DNA of 9,536 bases from Clostridiales bacterium (GTDB lineage: Bacteria > Bacillota > Clostridia > Lachnospirales > WRAX01). Made by a program: the position numbers and the translations under genes. The first letter of the stretch is position 1. Each line of letters begins with the position of its first letter. The notes below the pieces were generated by a model that searched no databases, was not told the origin of the DNA, and saw only the letters and a list, made by a program, of their open reading frames with translations. This document shows, piece by piece, positions 6,278-9,536 of this stretch. The stretch spans positions 1 to 9,536 of the forward strand of contig JAISVU010000187.1 of NCBI GenBank assembly GCA_031271375.1, read 5' to 3'.

Positions 6278-6287
6278 GAGGTATACT
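6259..6287 (+). promoter_or_regulatory. Promoter of mecA
   Basis: TTTACA (6259-6264) and TATACT (6282-6287) are 17 nt apart, one mismatch from consensus in each box. The predicted start near 6294 gives a 26-nt leader before the ATG at 6320, containing GGGAGG. It overlaps the terminator-like hairpin. Confidence 0.7.
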
Positions 6288-6319
6288 AACCTTTGATAAC
6301 GGCGGGAGGATGGTGTAAT

Positions 6320-6976
6320 ATGCGGATTGAGCGTATCAGCGACGCGCAAATCAAATTCATTTTAAATAAAGAGGATTTAAGTTATCATAACCTCAAGATC
6401 GCCGACCTGGCGCAGAATTCGGAGAAGATGCACGGGCTTTTCCGAGAGATGATGACCCAGGCGATGCTGGAATATGATTTTACCGCGGATCCCAATACCC
6501 CGCTAATCGTGGAGACCGTGCCGCTGCCGAACGAAAGCATTATGATCGTCGTTACGAAGGCCGCCGGGCAGGGTTATATCGAAAACAAGTTCAGCTTCGC
6601 CCCTAAGGCAAGGGAAGAACGCAGATATCGGCGCAAGCCGTTAATCGAAACGCCGTCCCCGATGGGTGAGAATGACGCGCCGGTGCATATCTTCACGTTC
6701 AAGAGCCTGGATGAGGCCGGAGCGGCGGCAACGCGGCTGAGCGGCGGTTTCCACGGCGACAGCAGCCTTTACAAGAACAAGAATAAATACTTCCTGGTGC
6801 TGCGCGGCGAGAACGGCGCGGCCGGGCGCAGCGAATTTGAACGCTTCGAATCCATACTTCTTGAGTATGGGCAGAAGCATTCATCATCCATCATATATAT
6901 GCTGCACCTGGACGAGTACGGGGAAATGATCGTTTCCAACCCGGCGGTGGAGAAGCTGGCGGGGATTTATTCGTGA
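6320..6976 (+). CDS. mecA: Adaptor protein MecA (ClpC substrate adaptor)
   Basis: MecA family adaptors capture substrates with an N-terminal domain and deliver them to the AAA+ unfoldase ClpC through a C-terminal domain; in Bacillus subtilis this degrades the competence factor ComK. The start at 6320 is preferred over an in-frame TTG at 6293 because GGGAGG (6304-6309) lies 10 nt upstream and the protein then begins MRIERISDAQIKFILNKEDL, as the family does. The resulting 218 residues match the usual length. The N-terminal domain covers about 1-80, ending PLPNESIMIVVTKA. A charged linker runs from about 85 to 118. The ClpC-binding domain starts at HIFTFKSLDEA (123-133) and ends near EKLAGIYS. 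It is unrelated to the methicillin-resistance gene of the same name. The neighbours reveal no target. It overlaps the opposing methyltransferase gene by 10 nt. Confidence 0.93.
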   Translation: MRIERISDAQIKFILNKEDLSYHNLKIADLAQNSEKMHGLFREMMTQAMLEYDFTADPNTPLIVETVPLPNESIMIVVTKAAGQGYIENKFSFAPKAREERRYRRKPLIETPSPMGENDAPVHIFTFKSLDEAGAAATRLSGGFHGDSSLYKNKNKYFLVLRGENGAAGRSEFERFESILLEYGQKHSSSIIYMLHLDEYGEMIVSNPAVEKLAGIYS

Positions 6977-8109
6977 TTTGACCGTTCGGGTTTCTTTCCG
7001 AAATACTGATAATAATCTATCTTGAGCGCCCCGCTGAAGAGTTTTCGGCGGGCGTCGGCTTTTTTGCCAAAGATTCTTTCAAAATCCTCATCGGCTGTGA
7101 CAACATAAGCCGACCAGGATTTTTCGTTTTTTACCAGCCCTCCGAGGGATTTATACAGCACCCTCGCATCGTTCAACTCCGACATGCGTTCGCCGTAGGG
7201 CGGGTTGGTTATCAGCACCCCGTACTCTCCGGGCAGTTTCACATCCTTGATGTCTTTCTGAGAGAACTCTATGCAGTCCGCTACGCCGACGTTTTCGGCG
7301 TTAAGCCGGGCCATGCGCAGAACCTCTTTATCAATGTCCGAGGCGTATATCTTCGGCATAAAACCGCGTTTTACAGCCGCTTTCGCCGCGGCGCGCTCCT
7401 GTGACCACGCCGCAACGGGCACTTGCTCCCAGCGCTCGGATGCGAAACGCCTGGTAAGCCCCGGCGCGATGTTCCTCGCCATCATAGCGGCTTCGATGGG
7501 TATTGTGCCGCTGCCGCAGAAGGGATCCAACAGAATACGGTCTTTTCGCCAGTAACTCAGCTCAATCAGCGCCGCCGCCATAGTCTCCTTGATAGGCGCG
7601 GCGGCCTGGGAAGCCCGGTATCCCCTTTTATGCAGGCCGACGCCGGAGGTGTCCACTGTGATCGTCACTTTATTTTCACGCAGCGCGGCTTGAATCGTAT
7701 ACTCCGCGCCTGTTTCTTCAAAGTAATCCAGTCGGTACTTCTCTTTGAGTTTTTCAACGACGGCCTTTTTAACGATGCTCTGGCAGTCCGGCACGCTGAA
7801 CAGAGCCGATTTAACGGACTTCCCGGTGACGGTGAACCGGCCGTTCTTTGGGATGTAGTCTCCCCAGGGCAGGGCCTTCGTGCCTTCAAAGAGCTCGTCA
7901 AACGTGACGGCGGTGAACTCGCCCATGACGAGCAGAACCCTGTCGGCGGAACGCAGCCAGATGTTGGCCTTAGGTATGTCCGTAAAATCCGCTTTGAACG
8001 CTATGCTCCCGTTGTCGGAGGCTGCGACGGGGAAGCCCAGCTTAACGACCTCGCGTTTAACGGTGGCTTCCAGGCCGAAGGCGGCCGTTGCAATTAGGGT
8101 TATTGGCAT
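6967..8109 (-). CDS. THUMP-domain class I SAM-dependent RNA methyltransferase (YpsC / RlmL-type)
   Basis: A 380-residue protein of the family of B. subtilis YpsC and the N-terminal half of E. coli RlmL, the enzyme that makes N2-methylguanosine at 23S rRNA G2445. Seen in order: an N-terminal ferredoxin-like/THUMP region (about 1-155) for RNA binding, GVGLHKRGYR (156-165) that joins the two parts in this family, the SAM-binding motif LLDPFCGSGTIPIEAA (193-208), an acidic cofactor contact at ASDID (256-260), and the catalytic TNPPYGERM (301-309). Length is normal for the single-domain form. The ATG at 8109 is preceded by AAGGAG at 6 nt. Rather than sharing an operon with its plus-strand neighbours, it converges on mecA with a 10-nt overlap and no room for a terminator. 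The exact rRNA target is inferred from family. Confidence 0.92.
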   Translation of the reverse strand: MPITLIATAAFGLEATVKREVVKLGFPVAASDNGSIAFKADFTDIPKANIWLRSADRVLLVMGEFTAVTFDELFEGTKALPWGDYIPKNGRFTVTGKSVKSALFSVPDCQSIVKKAVVEKLKEKYRLDYFEETGAEYTIQAALRENKVTITVDTSGVGLHKRGYRASQAAAPIKETMAAALIELSYWRKDRILLDPFCGSGTIPIEAAMMARNIAPGLTRRFASERWEQVPVAAWSQERAAAKAAVKRGFMPKIYASDIDKEVLRMARLNAENVGVADCIEFSQKDIKDVKLPGEYGVLITNPPYGERMSELNDARVLYKSLGGLVKNEKSWSAYVVTADEDFERIFGKKADARRKLFSGALKIDYYQYFGKKPERSNHE

Positions 8110-8141
8110 TGTAAGCTCCTTAGGTTTTTCTTTGAAGGTTT

Positions 8142-8213
8142 TCTCCGCCCCTCTGTGTCTCCGTGTGTAAAAATCTTTTTATCCTTACACACAGAGGCAC
8201 AGAGGGACGGAGA
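8142..8213. repeat. CACAGAGG-type inverted repeat, copy 2 (near-perfect 29-bp stem)
   Basis: The left arm (8142-8170, starting TCTCCGCCCCTCTGTG) and right arm (8185-8213, ending GGGACGGAGA) are complementary at 26 of 29 positions around a 14-nt loop. TTACACACAGAGGCACAGAG in the right arm also occurs, as ATTACACACAGAGGCACAGAG-type sequence, in copy 1 near 4015. It lies 20 nt upstream of the methyltransferase ribosome binding site on the minus strand, so it would be in that gene's leader if transcription starts further upstream. Confidence 0.85.
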
Positions 8214-8326
8214 TTTGAGATTGCGTTATGGGATTCCCCAGTCAATCATTATAGGCCTGGCCCGTGACCGGGATGACGGGATGATAGCCGTCCAACGTAT
8301 ATTATCGATAAATATATATTAAAAGA
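8214..8326. other. Intergenic region with a degenerate palindrome
   Basis: No gene. CCCGT (8261-8265) and ACGGG (8276-8280) flank GACCGGGATG, and the surrounding GGGATTCCCC (8230-8239) and GATGACGGGATGATAG (8272-8287) read like worn copies of a dispersed GC-rich repeat. It must hold the methyltransferase promoter on the minus strand, but I could not pick a convincing one. The last part (8299-8326) is AT-rich. Confidence 0.35.
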
Positions 8327-8355
8327 TTGTATTTGTAAAGTAGTCTGTGTTAAAT
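8327..8355 (+). promoter_or_regulatory. Candidate promoter of the glycosylase gene, implying a leaderless mRNA
   Basis: TTGTAT (8327-8332) and TTAAAT (8350-8355) are 17 nt apart. Transcription would begin about 7 nt after the -10, at 8362-8363, which is the ATG itself. No Shine-Dalgarno sequence is present in the 20 nt before the ATG (GTGTTAAATTAATACC). Other AT-rich boxes upstream (for example TATATT near 8314) are alternatives. Confidence 0.4.
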
Positions 8356-8362
8356 TAATACC

Positions 8363-8998
8363 ATGATAAAACTCGACCTCCCCGCAATATACTCTGCGCT
8401 TGAACGCAGATACGGAGACCTGAACTGGTGGCCGGCGAAAACGCCATATGAGGTTATCGTCGGTGCGGTTTTAACGCAGAACACGAATTGGTCAAACGTC
8501 GAACTGGCCCTCGCGAATTTCGGCGGCCCGCCGGAACCCGCGTTCATCGAAACGGCAAGCATTGAGCGGCTCATAGAGCTTATCCGCCCCGCTGGGTTCT
8601 TTAACCAGAAGGCGCGGTACTTGAAAAACATCACGGCCTGGTTCAAAGCCTATGATTATGATGTTCACAAGGTGCAACAGCGCGACGCCAAAGCCCTGCG
8701 CGCCGAGATTCTGGCGGTTCACGGCATTGGGAGGGAAACGGCGGATTCGATAATGCTGTACGCCTTCGGCTTTCCCGAGTTCGTTGTTGACGCGTATACG
8801 AAACGCCTGCTGGAACGTATGGGCTTGGAACCGATGGATTATGAGCGCGTTAAGGCGCTGTTCCAAGAACAGATGCCAAAAGACGAAAGAGTATACAATA
8901 ATTTCCATGCCGCCATCGTCATAAACGCGAAGCGGCACTGCCGTAAAAAGCCGGATTGCCGGGACTGTCCGCTTGGGGGGATATGTGGCAAGTTGTAA
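8363..8998 (+). CDS. HhH-GPD DNA glycosylase of the endonuclease III superfamily, MpgII/MagIII-like
   Basis: A 211-residue base-excision repair glycosylase. Seen: PYEVIVGAVLTQNTNW (28-43), typical of the endonuclease III fold; the helix-hairpin-helix VHGIGRETADSI (119-130); the conserved catalytic Asp in VVDAYTKRLL (D143); and a C-terminal iron-sulfur loop with Cys at 193, 199, 202 and 208 (spacing 5-2-5). The position of the catalytic Lys of bifunctional endonuclease III (GVGRKTA) is Glu125, so it should lack lyase activity. This, and the sequence style, agree with the monofunctional methylpurine glycosylases MpgII of Thermotoga maritima and MagIII of Helicobacter pylori, which remove 3-methyladenine and, for MpgII, 7-methylguanine. 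The start fits the family N-terminus, but no ribosome binding site is present. It is followed directly, in the same frame, by an IS30 remnant. Confidence 0.88.
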   Translation: MIKLDLPAIYSALERRYGDLNWWPAKTPYEVIVGAVLTQNTNWSNVELALANFGGPPEPAFIETASIERLIELIRPAGFFNQKARYLKNITAWFKAYDYDVHKVQQRDAKALRAEILAVHGIGRETADSIMLYAFGFPEFVVDAYTKRLLERMGLEPMDYERVKALFQEQMPKDERVYNNFHAAIVINAKRHCRKKPDCRDCPLGGICGKL

Positions 8999-9001
8999 AA
9001 T

Positions 9002-9268
9002 GAGGTACTCACACAGCAGGGGCTAACGCCAGAAGCAATCGGTAAAGCGCTCATACCGGAACGGAACAGGCGGACGATCGAGCGGGAACTGGAGCGAGGG
9101 CTGACAAAACAGTATGAAAATGCAAATCGCATCCTGCGCCGATTCGTGCCTAAAGGTACCGAAATTGGCAAATTTACCGCTAAAGAGCTTCAGAAAATTG
9201 AGGATTGGGTAAACAACTATCCGCGTAGAATTTTTAAGTATCGATCGTCGAATCAAATGGCTGCTTGA
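9002..9268 (+). pseudogene. IS30-family transposase remnant: N-terminal HTH joined in frame to the C-terminus
   Basis: The frame that continues past the glycosylase stop reads LTQQGLTPEAIGKAL, then RRTIERELERG (about 9008-9106), a helix-turn-helix as at the start of IS30 transposases. It passes without a stop into YENANRILRRFVPKGTEIGK and ELQKIEDWVNNYPRRIF, ending NQMAA and TGA at 9266-9268, the C-terminal end of the same transposases. The whole DDE catalytic core, some 200 or more residues, is missing, as is the real N-terminus and any start codon. Both blocks share one frame and meet at about 9100-9120, where ERG codons could have provided homology for deletion. It is not a functional transposase. 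Identification rests on motif recall. Confidence 0.8.
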
Positions 9269-9402
9269 AATCTTTCTCTCTCACCGGGGGAGAGAAAGAA
9301 CAATGCAACTTCATTCAACTGGGGATAAATGGTGGGCTATTAAACTTGCTATTTTGCAGTAATTTCGACAAAACACGTTTTTATATTGAAATCCCTGCCT
9401 CA
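9269..9402. other. Non-coding stretch between the IS30 remnant and the truncated HTH gene
   Basis: No gene is visible. A hairpin at 9271-9299 opens it. The rest (about 9300-9385) is AT-rich with no coding signal in either direction and may be the end of the mobile element, since sequence after IS30-type transposases is short and non-coding. I could not identify a matching left terminal repeat. Confidence 0.4.
9271..9299. repeat. Perfectly paired hairpin after the IS30 remnant
   Basis: TCTTTCTCTCTC (9271-9282) pairs with GGGAGAGAAAGA (9288-9299) with one T-G wobble, giving a 12-bp stem with the loop ACCGG. No T-run follows on the plus strand, so an intrinsic terminator is not indicated; it may be a REP-like palindrome. 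Confidence 0.6.
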
Positions 9403-9414
9403 TAGCGTTATAAT
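9386..9414 (+). promoter_or_regulatory. Promoter at the broken end of the XRE-family gene
   Basis: TTGAAA (9386-9391) and TATAAT (9409-9414) are exactly 17 nt apart, one mismatch in total from consensus. The -10 box overlaps codons that belong to the homologous part of the downstream gene, so this promoter was probably created by the rearrangement or recruited after it. The start would be near 9421. Confidence 0.65.
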
Positions 9415-9536
9415 GTTAGCGGTTCGACGCTTACAAAACTCGTAAAAGGGGAAAGCGTGAATATGGATATTCTTCTCCGAATCTGTGCATCTTTGAACTG
9501 TGATTTGGATGATATAGTTGAGATAGTTTCAGAAAA
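9406..9536 (+). pseudogene. XRE/Cro-C1-type HTH regulator, lacking its N-terminus, cut by the window end
   Basis: The frame reads RYNVSGSTLTKLVKGESVN, then MDILLRICASLNCDLDDIVE, running off the window. This is the second half of a small Cro/C1-type HTH protein: recognition helix (SGSTLTKLVKG) followed by the conserved LLRICxxLNCDxxDIVE ending. The first helices (some 20 residues) are missing; in frame upstream is a TAG (9403-9405) and unrelated sequence. Internal starts GTG (9457) and ATG (9463) follow AAAAGGGG (9444-9451) at 5 and 11 nt. A short peptide could be made from the promoter at 9386-9414, but it would lack most of the recognition helix. A truncated, probably inactive gene is likeliest. 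Its 3' end is outside the window. Confidence 0.65.

Noticed and set aside
6293..6319. TTG start nine codons upstream of mecA
   Set aside because: It would lie at the predicted transcription start, with no ribosome binding site before it, and would add residues absent from the family.
7423..8097. 224-codon open frame on the plus strand inside the methyltransferase gene
   Set aside because: The minus-strand protein has all family motifs through this stretch; the plus-strand frame has none.
9023..9256. 77-codon minus-strand open frame at the right end
   Set aside because: It is the shadow of the IS30 transposase remnant, whose plus-strand motifs are clear.
1..9536. CRISPR array, tRNA, toxin-antitoxin pair or multi-gene defence system
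   Set aside because: No regularly spaced direct repeats, cloverleaf sequence, paired small genes or defence-type domains were seen on either strand.

Overview
The window looks like a piece of a Bacillota chromosome, most likely a Clostridia-type lineage of moderate to high GC. The evidence is an RNase P RNA with type-A-like conserved blocks, a ClpC adaptor of the MecA family, a secreted protein anchored by S-layer homology (SLH) domains, and the gene order DUF1385-prmC-prfA. Nothing in the sequence allows a species-level call.

Region 1 (1-341): the 5' part of rnpB lies on the minus strand and runs off the left edge. It is fired by a full-consensus promoter. A plausible plus-strand promoter for the DUF1385 gene sits back to back with it. 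The P3 helix of this RNase P RNA is expanded into a long stem made of 7-nt tandem repeats.

Region 2 (342-3919): a plus-strand, operon-like block of a DUF1385 membrane protein, prmC, prfA and a Nudix hydrolase. PrmC methylates the GGQ glutamine of the release factor encoded next to it, so the pair is functionally linked. Copies of a short palindromic repeat built on GTAGGGGCG lie in the 3' end of the DUF1385 gene, inside prmC (in frame) and in the prmC-prfA gap.

Region 3 (3920-6290): an intergenic stretch with an inverted CACAGAGG-type repeat and a strong promoter, then a 679-residue exported protein with three SLH domains, then a terminator-like hairpin that overlaps the next promoter.

Region 4 (6291-8363): mecA on the plus strand converges, with a 10-nt overlap, on a minus-strand THUMP-domain RNA methyltransferase of the YpsC/RlmL type. 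Upstream of the methyltransferase is a second, near-perfect 29-bp inverted repeat of the CACAGAGG family.

Region 5 (8363-9536): an endonuclease III-superfamily glycosylase of the MpgII/MagIII kind, apparently without a Shine-Dalgarno sequence. Genomic debris follows: an IS30-family transposase reduced to its N-terminal HTH joined in frame to its C-terminus, a hairpin, and a 5'-truncated XRE-family HTH gene with a consensus promoter at its broken end.

I found no tRNA, CRISPR array, toxin-antitoxin pair or multi-gene defence system. The protein genes are mostly conserved housekeeping families. The unusual material is in the repeats: the heptad-built P3 of rnpB, the palindrome carried in frame by prmC, and the eroded mobile-element region at the right end.
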